Shown here in pieces: positions 17,135 through 24,953 of a stretch of DNA of 47,250 nt (the first letter of the stretch is position 1; every line of letters begins with the position of its first letter). The stretch comes from Akkermansiaceae bacterium. GTDB lineage: Bacteria; Verrucomicrobiota; Verrucomicrobiia; Verrucomicrobiales; Akkermansiaceae. Below the pieces are notes generated by a model. The model worked only from the letters and a program-made list of their open reading frames with translations, was not told the DNA's origin and did no database searches. A program made the translations under genes and the position numbers. The DNA is taken from NCBI GenBank assembly GCA_025457665.1, contig JALOTY010000029.1, positions 1 to 47,250 on the forward strand, written 5' to 3'.

Positions 17135-18649
17135 ATGAGTGAGTCGATGAATCGGAAAAACCCAATGAAACCGCAAAAGCGATGCTCCGTTCCCGGCGTG
17201 ATACGGACCGCGATCCTCGGATCGATGTGTCTCGGGGGCGTGATGGTCTTGCATGCCGAGCCGCTGATCACCCTGCAGGAGGCGGACGGGACGGACAAGA
17301 TCAAGGTCGAACTGCTGCGTATGGAGGACGATGTCGCCTTGCTGCGGAGGGCGGATGGGCAGGAATTTTCCACACCACTGGCTTACCTCGCCCCGGCATC
17401 GCGGGAGGAAATCCGGGCGACCTGGGAAAAGCATCGGAAGATGCTCGATCAGACCCTGGGACCGCTCAACAAGGCCTTGGGGCATGAGCTGTTTGCCAGT
17501 CATGGAAACATCTGGAACGAACCCGTGCGCGATGTCGCCGCCCGACTCGGGCTGCCGCGTGAATCGGAGACCCCATTCACCAGCAGCTACCGGATGTATG
17601 CCCGCGAGGGGCACCGTTTCGCCGGCGCGGGGCCGAAAACAGTGGTTGCTTATGGCGATCATCTCGGGCGCACGCTGTCGATCTCCGTGATCTATTCGAA
17701 CAAGGGCGACTCCCTCAGCACGGTCGGTTCCGGTGAGGATCATTTCATCGAGAATGGCAAGGAAGTCGATCGCAGCACCCTCGATGGGGCGATGACCTAT
17801 GACTTCGAAAAGGTCAGTGGGACCTTGTCCGCCGTGCTCGGCGAGCCAAGCGAACAGCGGATGCTGGGGCAGGGGAATCGCAGCCATCCGGCACGACGAT
17901 GGGATTGGAATGGCCATTCCTTTTTGCTGACCCGCGTGGAGGGCGAGTATGTGGGATTGCAAGTCGTCCGCGCGGATTTCGCCGATGGAGGAGGCCGCTT
18001 CGCCCGTGTGAGCGATGCCGAGATGAGGGAGCGACTCAAGGCCAGTGTGGTCAGGGAGGAAAATGGCGATGTTTTCATCAAGGATATCCCCATGGTCGAT
18101 CAGGGGCCGAAGGGATACTGCGCCCCGGCGACCTTTGAGCGGGCCATGCGGCATGCGGGGGTCGCGGCGGACATGTATCTTCTCGCGACTCTGGCGACCG
18201 ATGGCGGCGGCGGCACGAACACCGGTCGACTTTACGAGGAAGTGGCTTTCACCACCCGCAGCAAGGGCGGAAGGACTGCGCGGAGGATCGAACTTCGTTC
18301 ACTGGAACCATCGAAGATCCGTCGATACATCGACAAGGGTGTGCCGGTGATGTGGGAAATGTGCAGTCTGGGGCTCTACAACGAAACCGCCAATGCCCGG
18401 ACGCGAGAGAGGGCGGGAGTGAAGGATTTCGCGGCCTATGCCGAAAAGATTGCAGGCGAGGCCAAGAAAAATGCGCCGCGCCTCGAAGAGAAGGACAACT
18501 ATCACCTGTGCATGATCATCGGCTACAACGAGGTCAGCCGCGAACTCGCCGTCAGCGATTCCTGGGGGCCAAACTACACCATCCGCTGGATCCACGTCGA
18601 AGAAGCCGAGGCCGTCAGCAATGGCGGTAGTTATGTGATTGATATCTGA
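17135..18649 (+). CDS. Secreted C39-like cysteine peptidase with N-terminal SHD1-like domain
   Basis: A 504-residue exported protein. After an N-terminal signal (residues about 22-41) comes an SHD1-like unit (ITLQEADGTDKIKVELLRMEDDVALLRRADGQEFSTPLAYL, about 46-90), an uncharacterised middle, and a papain-fold C39_2 peptidase domain: nucleophile Cys in MVDQGPKGYCAPATFERAMRHAG (about 328), His in DNYHLCMIIGYN (about 454), and SDSWG as the Asp/Asn element. The start could be ATG 17135, 17147 or 17165; 17135 follows AAGGGTGGGAG. Substrate unknown. The last 65 bases, through the stop codon, are repeated at 19669-19733. Confidence 0.8.
   Translation: MSESMNRKNPMKPQKRCSVPGVIRTAILGSMCLGGVMVLHAEPLITLQEADGTDKIKVELLRMEDDVALLRRADGQEFSTPLAYLAPASREEIRATWEKHRKMLDQTLGPLNKALGHELFASHGNIWNEPVRDVAARLGLPRESETPFTSSYRMYAREGHRFAGAGPKTVVAYGDHLGRTLSISVIYSNKGDSLSTVGSGEDHFIENGKEVDRSTLDGAMTYDFEKVSGTLSAVLGEPSEQRMLGQGNRSHPARRWDWNGHSFLLTRVEGEYVGLQVVRADFADGGGRFARVSDAEMRERLKASVVREENGDVFIKDIPMVDQGPKGYCAPATFERAMRHAGVAADMYLLATLATDGGGGTNTGRLYEEVAFTTRSKGGRTARRIELRSLEPSKIRRYIDKGVPVMWEMCSLGLYNETANARTRERAGVKDFAAYAEKIAGEAKKNAPRLEEKDNYHLCMIIGYNEVSRELAVSDSWGPNYTIRWIHVEEAEAVSNGGSYVIDI
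18585..18649 (+). repeat. 65-bp direct repeat, copy 1 (3' end of the C39 peptidase gene)
   Basis: The last 21 codons and stop of the C39 peptidase gene. The copy at 19669-19733 matches at 60 of 65 positions by hand alignment, and the match starts abruptly and ends exactly at the stop codon in both copies. Confidence 0.95.
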
Positions 18650-19076
18650 GAGCAGTGGGTTCGGTGGCCAGCAAAACCAACCGTTTGAAAACTCGGAATC
18701 CTTGCCTTATCCGGTCCATCCTTTGGATCCCGTTCATCAAGCAAGCCCTTTCACCTGCGGCTAGTCGATCTTCGACCTCCGCTGGGAAACGGGCTCGATG
18801 GATCCGGTCGTGCCACCGCTTTTGAGGGTTCAATCACCGGTGAAAAGCCTGGATGCTCCCGGCATCGAATCGCTGCGCCGAAGTGCCAAAATCTGTTAGG
18901 GTGGGAAGTGCCTATTTCCATGGGGCGGATGCCGAAGACCGGCCAGGCGTGCTGGGCGATGATGAAAAAGCGGATTTTTTGTCCGCCTTCGGTGGGGTTT
19001 CCCAAAAGAAGAATGAGGCGCATTCCCACCGTCGTGGAGAGGGCTTCATCAAACACAACGAATACACAAAAAAGAT
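18650..19076. other. Intergenic region without a supported gene
   Basis: 427 bases. Overlapping weak open frames exist on both strands (for example 18853-19080 plus and 18751-19056 minus) but neither has recognisable motifs. Just before 19077 the minus strand contains a TTTTGTGTATTCGTTGTG phrase (about 19050-19075) similar to phrases in the gaps at 7481-7515 and 36175-36201. Confidence 0.5.
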
Positions 19077-19583
19077 ATGAACGATCGACGACTCATGCGA
19101 AGGAAGGCAGCCGCGATGATTGCCTTGGGATTCGGACTTCTGTCCGTTTGTGGACTCCGCGCCGAAGAGACTGTCGCCCCTGAGCCAGCCCGTAAGGCGG
19201 ACGAAGCCGTCCCCGCGGACAAAGCCCGGGCGGTGGGTCCCAAGAAGCCGCCGGGTTGGCCCCGTGCAGCGATGGAGAATGCCAAAAAGGATGCCGCCGA
19301 TCACAAGCTGTTGGCGTCTTCCGCCCAAGCGGCTTTGGATGCGATTGCCAGTGACGAGGAACTGATGACGGCGGTGGTAGCTGCTGCGGAAAAGGGTGAG
19401 CCCAAGGCTCTCCTCCGGAACCCCAAGCTGATGAAGTGCTGGGGGGAAGGCTGCATCCCGGATTGGGTCTTCGGGCGCACGGTAAAGGGAGGTGGACCGC
19501 AGGCGATCACGATCCCAGTCACCCTGACGCTGAAGCTTCGCCGCGTCACGATCACGATTCAGTTTGATATCCACGCTCCCTGA
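19077..19583 (+). CDS. Small secreted protein of unknown function
   Basis: A 168-residue protein with a probable signal peptide (RRKAAAMIALGFGLLSVCGLRA, cut near residue 29), a charged Ala/Pro/Lys-rich linker, a helical segment of about 50 residues (DHKLLASSAQAALDAIASDEELMTAVVAAAEKGEP), then CWGEGCIPDWVFGR with two cysteines and a C-terminal alternating hydrophobic/polar strand (TLTLKLRRVTITIQFDI). No family recognised. The start could be ATG 19077 or 19095. It lies between the two 65-bp repeats, together with a terminator-like hairpin. Codon use (GC-rich third positions) resembles the neighbours, supporting a real gene. Confidence 0.6.
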   Translation: MNDRRLMRRKAAAMIALGFGLLSVCGLRAEETVAPEPARKADEAVPADKARAVGPKKPPGWPRAAMENAKKDAADHKLLASSAQAALDAIASDEELMTAVVAAAEKGEPKALLRNPKLMKCWGEGCIPDWVFGRTVKGGGPQAITIPVTLTLKLRRVTITIQFDIHAP

Positions 19584-19599
19584 GTTTCACGAGATGAAT

Positions 19600-19621
19600 C
19601 CGCCGGGGATCACCCCGGCGG
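19600..19621 (+). terminator. Hairpin downstream of the small secreted protein gene
   Basis: Perfect 9-base-pair stem CCGCCGGGG / CCCCGGCGG with loop ATCA, 17 bases after the stop codon. There is no T-run after it, so it is a strong hairpin but not a textbook intrinsic terminator. Confidence 0.6.
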
Positions 19622-19668
19622 AAGATCCGGAGACAATAGGCAAAATTGATAGAAGCGCTTGGACTGCT

Positions 19669-19733
19669 GCTGGGCCCACGTGGAAGAAGCCGAGGCCGTC
19701 AGCAATGGCGGGGGTTATGTGATTGATATCTGA
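19669..19733 (+). pseudogene. 65-bp second copy of the C39 peptidase gene 3' end (relic or junction)
   Basis: In frame it reads WAHVEEAEAVSNGGGYVIDI and stop, against WIHVEEAEAVSNGGSYVIDI in the intact gene. There are five base differences, of which two are silent, one changes Ser to Gly and two together change Ile to Ala. Nothing homologous to the rest of the peptidase is found upstream, and the sequence after the stop differs from that after copy 1. It may be the remnant of a tandem paralogue, or the far junction of a 1.0-kb insertion that duplicated the gene end. Confidence 0.85.
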
Positions 19734-20131
19734 CGGTCTAAACTGGATTCAACGAACTCCTCGGCGTGTCATCGCCACCTGTTGCACTCTGAATTCCGGC
19801 GAATTGCTCCGTGCAAAGTTCCAGACGACTATTCAGGATTCTCGGTGTCGGGCTCTGCATCTTGCCGAAGACACGGCCATAGTTGTATTCGGAATCCGTC
19901 GAGAACCTCTGGGAAGTTACGCAACTTGAAAGAAAACCCCCATCAAGAACATCGAGACGAAGATTTTTATTTGAAGGTAGGGTGCCTGGGCCATGCGTGG
20001 CGGGAAAGGAAGCCCGAAATCAAATCTGCGGTTTGTCGGCATGGGATGAGACCGCATGATCGCGTGGATTTTTCCCTTGTTCAGTTGTTGGATTCATCTC
20101 CATCCGGCAGACCTGACCGGGCGGCTTCGCA
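19734..20131. other. Gene-free region
   Basis: About 400 bases of lower GC than the surroundings, with only short open frames (for example 19782-20135 plus) that lack recognisable features. Nothing else was identified. Confidence 0.5.
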
Positions 20132-20605
20132 TTAGTGTTCCGGGCTGGACTCTGCAGACGGATCTGTAGCGTCGTCGGTGGGCGGGGCGGGGATTGGAAT
20201 CTCCAAATTCTGCGATTCGACCTGGATTCCTGACTCGTCGCTTCGGGCGGTGCCGGAACGAATCCGTTTTGCCGTAGCCAAGGCTAGTTCATTGAAGTTG
20301 CCTCGATGCTCGTAAGTGACTTCCAACTTATCCCGCATGGCGGAAAGCTCGGTTGAGACATGATTGGCTTGACCCGCATCAATCGCCTCGATTGATGATT
20401 CAAGGAGATTATCGGCGGCTGAGCTATACCAAACATTCAGTTCGAATGACTCGGCCATATTCGCAGCCAGGAACATCAGACATGACCAGCCAAATGCCGC
20501 CAATCCTGAAAGCAGCCGTGTCTTTTTCGACTCTGACATTGCCGCGCAGAAAAGCAGTCCTGCCATGATTCCGAAGAAGATGAGGATGACAACAATGGGT
20601 TCCAT
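20132..20605 (-). CDS. Uncharacterised membrane protein with C-terminal helical domain
   Basis: A 157-residue protein. Two hydrophobic segments at about residues 4-22 (IVVILIFFGIMAGLLFCAA) and 32-50 (GLAAFGWSCLMFLAANMA) are followed by a predicted helical region (SAADNLLESSIEAIDAGQANHVSTELSAMRDKLEVTYEHRGNFNELA) and a Pro/Ser/Asp-rich tail. The start ATG 20605 places the first helix at the N-terminus. I do not recognise the family with certainty, although the helical part feels like a conserved PVC-group protein. It stands alone between the repeat region and glmS. Function unknown. Confidence 0.65.
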   Translation of the reverse strand: MEPIVVILIFFGIMAGLLFCAAMSESKKTRLLSGLAAFGWSCLMFLAANMAESFELNVWYSSAADNLLESSIEAIDAGQANHVSTELSAMRDKLEVTYEHRGNFNELALATAKRIRSGTARSDESGIQVESQNLEIPIPAPPTDDATDPSAESSPEH

Positions 20606-20748
20606 GGAGTGCCGAAGGTATGGACCATCGATGGCGATGGGAAGCCCGAATCAAGCCTGGGTCTTTACCAACGATGAATCAGTCGGCTCAAAGCTGCTCC
20701 AACAGATCTGCCGATGTTTGGGGTCATCGAAAGAAGCGGATCTCACCC

Positions 20749-22590
20749 TCACTCGACCGTGACCGACTTCGCGAGGTTGCGGGGTTGGTCGATTTCGCAG
20801 CCGCGGTGGCGGGCGATGTGGTAGGCGAGGAGCTGGAGGGCGACGGCGGTGGGAATGGTCGCAACCAAGGGGTGGCAGGCGGGGACTTCGATGACATCGT
20901 CCATCGCCGCTGCGGCTTCGTGATCACCGCTGGTGATGATGCCGAGGATGCGGGCACCGCGGGCGCGGCATTCCTCGACGTTGCCAAGGGTCTTGTCCTT
21001 GCCGGGCACATCGTTGGCGAGAGCGATGACCGGGGTGCCATCGACCAACAGCGCGATGGGTCCGTGTTTCAATTCCGCAGCGTGATAACCCTCGGCATGG
21101 ATGTAGGAAATCTCCTTGAGCTTGAGCGCGCCTTCAAGAGCGACGGGATAAAGATAGCCGCGGCCGATGAAGAAGGCGTGTTCGTTGTCGGCATAACTCT
21201 TGGCGATGCGTGAAATGGCATCGCTCTGCGCGACCACTTGCTCGACGAGCGTGGGGATGGCTTCGATTTCGCGGGCGAGGCGCATGCCTTCATCGCGGGA
21301 GAAACGTCGGCCGCGTCCGAGCTTGAGCGCCATCATCAGCAAGACGGCGACCTGGCAGGTGAAGGCTTTGGTCGAGGCCACGGAGATCTCCGGGCCGGCG
21401 TGGAGATAAACACCGCGGCCGGTTTCGCGGGCGATGGTGGAGCCGACGACATTGCAGAGACCCATGACAAATGCGCCCTTCTGATTGGCCTCGCGGACGG
21501 CGGCGAGTGTGTCGGCGGTTTCCCCGGACTGGGAAATGGCGACGACGAGGTCGCTGCGATTCACCAGCGGATTGCGGTAACGGAATTCGGCGGCCTGATG
21601 GACCTCGGCGTGGGTGTCGGCGAGGTCTTCGAAGGCGTATTCGCCGACAAGTCCCGCGTGCAGCGAGGTGCCGCAGCCTAACAGAATGACGCGCTGGACT
21701 TCGGCCAGATCGCGTGGCGAGGTGCCCATGCCGGAGAGCACGCTGGTGCCGAGATTGAAATCGAGACGGCCGCGGATGGCATTGCGCAGGGCATCGGGTT
21801 GCTCGTGGATTTCCTTGAGCATGAAATGTTCGAAGCCGCCTTTTTCCGCGGCCTCGGCATCGAAGCCGAGTTCCGCGACCTCGCGGGTGACCGGCACGCG
21901 GTTGAGATCGCGGATCTCGACGTGGTCGGCGGTGACGATCGCGATGTCATTGTCCTCCAGATAGATCACCTGGCGGGTGTGGGAGATGATGGCGGAGGCA
22001 TCGGACGCGATGATCGATTCGCCATCGCCCACGCCGATCACGATGGGGCTGCCGCGGCGGGCGGTGATGATGCGACCGGGTTCGGTGGCAGAGATCACGG
22101 CGATGCCAAAAGTGCCCTCGACCTGATGCAGGGCATCGCAGACCGCTTGGAAGAGGTCGCCTTGATAACAATCGCCGACGAGGTGGGAGAGCACCTCGGT
22201 ATCCGTTTCCGAAAGGAAAAGATGTCCCTTCGCCTCCAGGCGGGTGCGGAGCGGGCGGTAGTTTTCGATGATGCCATTGTGAACCAGCGCAATGCCACCG
22301 CTCTGGTCGGCATGGGGGTGGGCATTGGCCTCCGTGGGTGGCCCGTGGGTGGCCCAACGGGTGTGGGCGATGCCGGCGCGGCTATCGGTGAAACGTGAGG
22401 CAGGCCATTCGTTGCGGGCCCTTTCATTCAAGGCCGCGACTTTTCCCGGGGCTTTGGTGATGACGACCTTGCCGTCCTCGATCACCGCCATGCCGGCCGA
22501 GTCATAGCCACGGTATTCCAGGCGCTTGAGGCCGCTGATGAGGATGGATGGGGCCGAAGCCTTGCCGATGTAGCCGACGATGCCGCACAT
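20749..22590 (-). CDS. glmS: Glutamine--fructose-6-phosphate aminotransferase (isomerizing)
   Basis: A 613-residue GlmS, making glucosamine-6-phosphate from fructose-6-phosphate and glutamine, the entry step to UDP-GlcNAc. The N-terminal glutaminase starts MCGIVGYIG with the nucleophile Cys2 and has THTRWATHG-type (IAHTRWATHGPPTEANAHPH) and NGIIENY motifs. Two SIS domains follow: LGCGTSLHAGLVGEYAFEDLA with SQSGETADTL, and FFIGRGYLYPVALEGALKLKEISYIHAEGY; it ends with the canonical LAKSVTVE. Length is typical. It is the last gene of the glmM, acyltransferase, glmS series, 24 bases after the acyltransferase. No glmS ribozyme-like leader is possible in so short a gap. Confidence 0.97.
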   Translation of the reverse strand: MCGIVGYIGKASAPSILISGLKRLEYRGYDSAGMAVIEDGKVVITKAPGKVAALNERARNEWPASRFTDSRAGIAHTRWATHGPPTEANAHPHADQSGGIALVHNGIIENYRPLRTRLEAKGHLFLSETDTEVLSHLVGDCYQGDLFQAVCDALHQVEGTFGIAVISATEPGRIITARRGSPIVIGVGDGESIIASDASAIISHTRQVIYLEDNDIAIVTADHVEIRDLNRVPVTREVAELGFDAEAAEKGGFEHFMLKEIHEQPDALRNAIRGRLDFNLGTSVLSGMGTSPRDLAEVQRVILLGCGTSLHAGLVGEYAFEDLADTHAEVHQAAEFRYRNPLVNRSDLVVAISQSGETADTLAAVREANQKGAFVMGLCNVVGSTIARETGRGVYLHAGPEISVASTKAFTCQVAVLLMMALKLGRGRRFSRDEGMRLAREIEAIPTLVEQVVAQSDAISRIAKSYADNEHAFFIGRGYLYPVALEGALKLKEISYIHAEGYHAAELKHGPIALLVDGTPVIALANDVPGKDKTLGNVEECRARGARILGIITSGDHEAAAAMDDVIEVPACHPLVATIPTAVALQLLAYHIARHRGCEIDQPRNLAKSVTVE

Positions 22591-22614
22591 GATGAAGATA
22601 GGGGAAAATTTCTG

Positions 22615-23427
22615 TTAGATAAGCGAAGGGAGGTCGGTGCGGACGACATCGCCCGGCCGGGTGGAAGATCCCGCGCCGAGCTTGCGGCCGGGGTAGATGG
22701 AGGTGTGGATGCCGGTATGGACGCCATCGCCGACGATGGTGCCGAACTTGCGTCGGCCGGTATCGATCAACTTGCCATCGACGAGCGTGAAATGGTTTGC
22801 GCCATCGTGGCGGAGGTTCGAAGTGATGGTCCCCGCGCCGAAGTTCACCTTGGAGCCGAGGATGGAATCGCCGACGTAGGACAGGTGGCCGACATTGGTG
22901 GCGGAAAGCAGGATGGAGTTCTTGATTTCGACGGCGTTGCCGATGTGGCAGCGGTCGCCGATGGAAGTGTTGCCGCGGATGTAGCAATTCGGTCCGATCT
23001 TGCAGTTCGCGCCGATGACCACATTGCCCTCGATCACGACGCCTGGCAGCAGGCGGGTGCCCGGGCCGATTTCGACGATGCCATCGATGACGGCAAGCGC
23101 ATTGACTTCGCCGAGGATCGTGGAAACCTTCAGGGCCCCGACGTAGGATTCATTGGCCCGCAGGAAGTCCCAGGCGTGGCGGATGAGGAAGGAATCTTCG
23201 CTGACGAGGGCATCGGCGCCGGGTTCCGTGCCCAGCCAGGCCAGCGGGCTGCCATCGGCGGCGGCGAGGGTGGATTTCTCCGATGTTTCTAGTAGATCGA
23301 TGTCGCCCGGAGCGATCCAGGCGTGGGGGTGGATTGTCCATTTCCCGGCCACGGCGGCGTGGTGATCGCGCAAGGGCAGGTTGCCGATGGGGAAATCCGG
23401 GATGCTGCGGGTGTGGAGGACGGGCAT
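22615..23427 (-). CDS. Left-handed beta-helix acyltransferase, GlmU C-terminal-domain-like
   Basis: A 270-residue protein. After about 75 residues of leader domain (LPLRDHHAAVAGKWTIHPHAWIAPGD) comes a hexapeptide-repeat helix: VEIGPGTRLLPGVVIEGNVVIGANCKIGPNCYIRGNTSIGDRCHIGNAVEIKNSI, then the GlmU acetyltransferase hallmarks HLSYVGDSILGSKVNFGAGTITSNLRHDG and GRRKFGTIVGDGVHTGIHTSIYPGRKLGAGS. It lacks any N-terminal uridyltransferase Rossmann domain (no LAAGxGTRM). Between glmM and glmS the likely role is acetylation of glucosamine-1-phosphate, with uridylylation done by a protein encoded elsewhere, but a related sugar-nucleotide role is possible. Start ATG 23427 chosen by spacing after glmM (25 bases). 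Confidence 0.85.
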   Translation of the reverse strand: MPVLHTRSIPDFPIGNLPLRDHHAAVAGKWTIHPHAWIAPGDIDLLETSEKSTLAAADGSPLAWLGTEPGADALVSEDSFLIRHAWDFLRANESYVGALKVSTILGEVNALAVIDGIVEIGPGTRLLPGVVIEGNVVIGANCKIGPNCYIRGNTSIGDRCHIGNAVEIKNSILLSATNVGHLSYVGDSILGSKVNFGAGTITSNLRHDGANHFTLVDGKLIDTGRRKFGTIVGDGVHTGIHTSIYPGRKLGAGSSTRPGDVVRTDLPSLI

Positions 23428-23452
23428 GGTGGAAAATGGGGTGGGGGAGATT

Positions 23453-24805
23453 TCAGGCGGCACCCAGCTCCTGTTGGACCACGCGGATGAAACGGCCGAT
23501 CCATTCCTCGACCGTGGCGGCATCGCGGTGCTCAACGAGGATGCGGATCTTGTTTTCCGTGCCGGAGTAGCGGATGAGCTGTCGGCCATCCTGACCGAAG
23601 GCGGCATCGGCTTCCGCCAAGGCTTTGTTCAGTTCCGGCAGGGTGGCGATGGGTGGTTTCGAGGCCACCGGGAGATTGATGAGTTTTTGCGGAAACTCGT
23701 TCATGCAATTGGCGAGTTCGGCGAGGCTGGCCTTGCGACGTTTCATCATGCCGAGCACCTGGAGAGCCGAGAGAATGCCGTCGCCGGTGGTGGCATGATC
23801 GGCGAAGATGAGGTGACCGGAATTTTCCCCCCCGAAGGAGTGATGGTTCTCGCGAAGAGCCTCGATGATATGTCGGTCGCCGACGGCGGTGGTCAGGACC
23901 TTGATGCCATTTTGCCGCATGGCTTCATGCAGGCCGAGGTTGCTCATCACCGTGACCGCGATGGCATTTCCGCGGAGTTTCCCCTGCTCCTTGAGGGCGA
24001 GGGCGCTGAGGGCGAGGATGCGGTCGCCGGAAACGGGAGTGCCGGTGGCATCGGTGAAAATCACCCGGTCGGCATCGCCATCGAAAGAAATCCCGAGGTC
24101 CGCCCCGTGCGCGCGGACGAGCTGGCCGGCGTGCTCCGGATGGAGGGCGCCGCAGCCGTCGTTGATATTGATGCCATCGGGCGTGCAGCCGGTCTTGATC
24201 ACCTCGGCCCCGAGTTCGCGGAAAATCAGCGGTGCAATGAACCAGGCGGCGCCGTGGCCGCAATCGACGACGATCTTCAGGCCGTGGAGGGGGATGTTGT
24301 CGGCGGTGTGTTTGGCGAATTCGATGTAGCGGCCGCGGGCGTCATCGATGCGGTGGGCCTTGCCGATTTTCGCCGGAGGGACGGCGGGGGCATCGCCCTC
24401 CTCGCCGAGGATGTGGCGTTCGATCTGGGCTTCGAGGTCATCGGTGAGTTTGAAGCCGTCGGGACCGAAGATTTTCAGGCCGTTGTCCTCGAAGGGATTG
24501 TGGGAAGCGGTGAGCATGATGCCGGCGGCGCAGCCCATCGATTTCGTGAGGTGGGCGATGGCCGGGGTGGGCAGGGGGCCGGGGAGGTAAACGTCCATCC
24601 CCGAGGAAACGAGGCCGGCGGTGAGGGCGGTTTCCAGCATGTAACCGGAAATGCGGGTGTCCTTGCCGACCACCACGCGATTTCCCCGCTCGCCTTGGGC
24701 GCGCAGGACCTGGGCGACCGCCTGGCCGACACGGAGGGCGACCTCGGGGGTGATGGGAAATTCGTTGGCCCGTCCACGGATGCCATCGGTGCCGAAAAGC
24801 TTCAT
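23453..24805 (-). CDS. glmM: Phosphoglucosamine mutase
   Basis: A 450-residue GlmM interconverting glucosamine-6-phosphate and glucosamine-1-phosphate. Seen: MKLFGTDGIRGRANEFPITPE at the N-terminus, VGKDTRISGYMLETAL, the phosphoserine loop GIMLTASHNPFEDNGLKIF, the Mg-binding SFDGDADRVIF loop and the C-terminal phosphate-binding RYSGTENKIRILVE. Length and order are typical. It is the first gene of the amino-sugar operon. The start codon at 24805 lies 10 bases from an 18-base palindrome (24816-24833) that recurs at 24889-24906, so repressor or activator control of the operon is plausible. Confidence 0.97.
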   Translation of the reverse strand: MKLFGTDGIRGRANEFPITPEVALRVGQAVAQVLRAQGERGNRVVVGKDTRISGYMLETALTAGLVSSGMDVYLPGPLPTPAIAHLTKSMGCAAGIMLTASHNPFEDNGLKIFGPDGFKLTDDLEAQIERHILGEEGDAPAVPPAKIGKAHRIDDARGRYIEFAKHTADNIPLHGLKIVVDCGHGAAWFIAPLIFRELGAEVIKTGCTPDGININDGCGALHPEHAGQLVRAHGADLGISFDGDADRVIFTDATGTPVSGDRILALSALALKEQGKLRGNAIAVTVMSNLGLHEAMRQNGIKVLTTAVGDRHIIEALRENHHSFGGENSGHLIFADHATTGDGILSALQVLGMMKRRKASLAELANCMNEFPQKLINLPVASKPPIATLPELNKALAEADAAFGQDGRQLIRYSGTENKIRILVEHRDAATVEEWIGRFIRVVQQELGAA

Positions 24806-24815
24806 GGCGGCTAGT

Positions 24816-24833
24816 GTTCATAAATTTTTGAAC
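24816..24833. promoter_or_regulatory. Palindrome GTTCA-N8-TGAAC, copy 1 (candidate operator)
   Basis: GTTCATAAATTTTTGAAC, 16 of 18 positions symmetric, in an AT-rich island of a GC-rich genome, 10 bases upstream of the glmM start codon. The arms are identical to those of copy 2 at 24889. Confidence 0.6.
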
Positions 24834-24888
24834 GAGGCAACCCCAATTGTCTTCCTGAGAGTTTGTCTCCTGGTCGTTTTTGCTCACC

Positions 24889-24906
24889 GTTCATTTTATT
24901 TTGAAC
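24889..24906. promoter_or_regulatory. Palindrome GTTCA-N8-TGAAC, copy 2 (candidate operator)
   Basis: GTTCATTTTATTTTGAAC, with the same 5-base arms and 8-base A/T spacer as copy 1; start-to-start distance 73 bases, close to seven helical turns. It lies 48 bases upstream of the phosphodiesterase-like gene at 24954 and would overlap a plausible -10 region. Confidence 0.6.
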
Positions 24907-24953
24907 AAATATTTCCCCTCGTCGGACCGCGCGGGAGGGGGGAAGCTGTGGGC

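Noticed and set aside
16340..18154. A 604-codon open frame antisense to the C39 peptidase gene, continuing the DUF4230 gene upstream.
   Set aside because: High GC removes stop codons in several frames. Only the 16340-17002 part has protein-like features and a membrane anchor; the rest is antisense to a gene with clear motifs.
18853..19080. A short plus-strand frame ending in IKHNEYTKKI, just before the small secreted gene.
   Set aside because: No domain, no start context, and the C-terminal part comes from a dispersed low-complexity phrase; coding is not supported.
19782..20135. A 117-codon plus-strand frame in the gene-free region.
   Set aside because: No signal, motif or codon bias; likely chance.
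24816..24906. The paired palindromes as LexA boxes.
   Set aside because: The arms resemble GTTC/GAAC, but the spacing (N8 between 5-base arms) and the neighbouring genes (amino-sugar synthesis) do not fit a LexA site as I know it.
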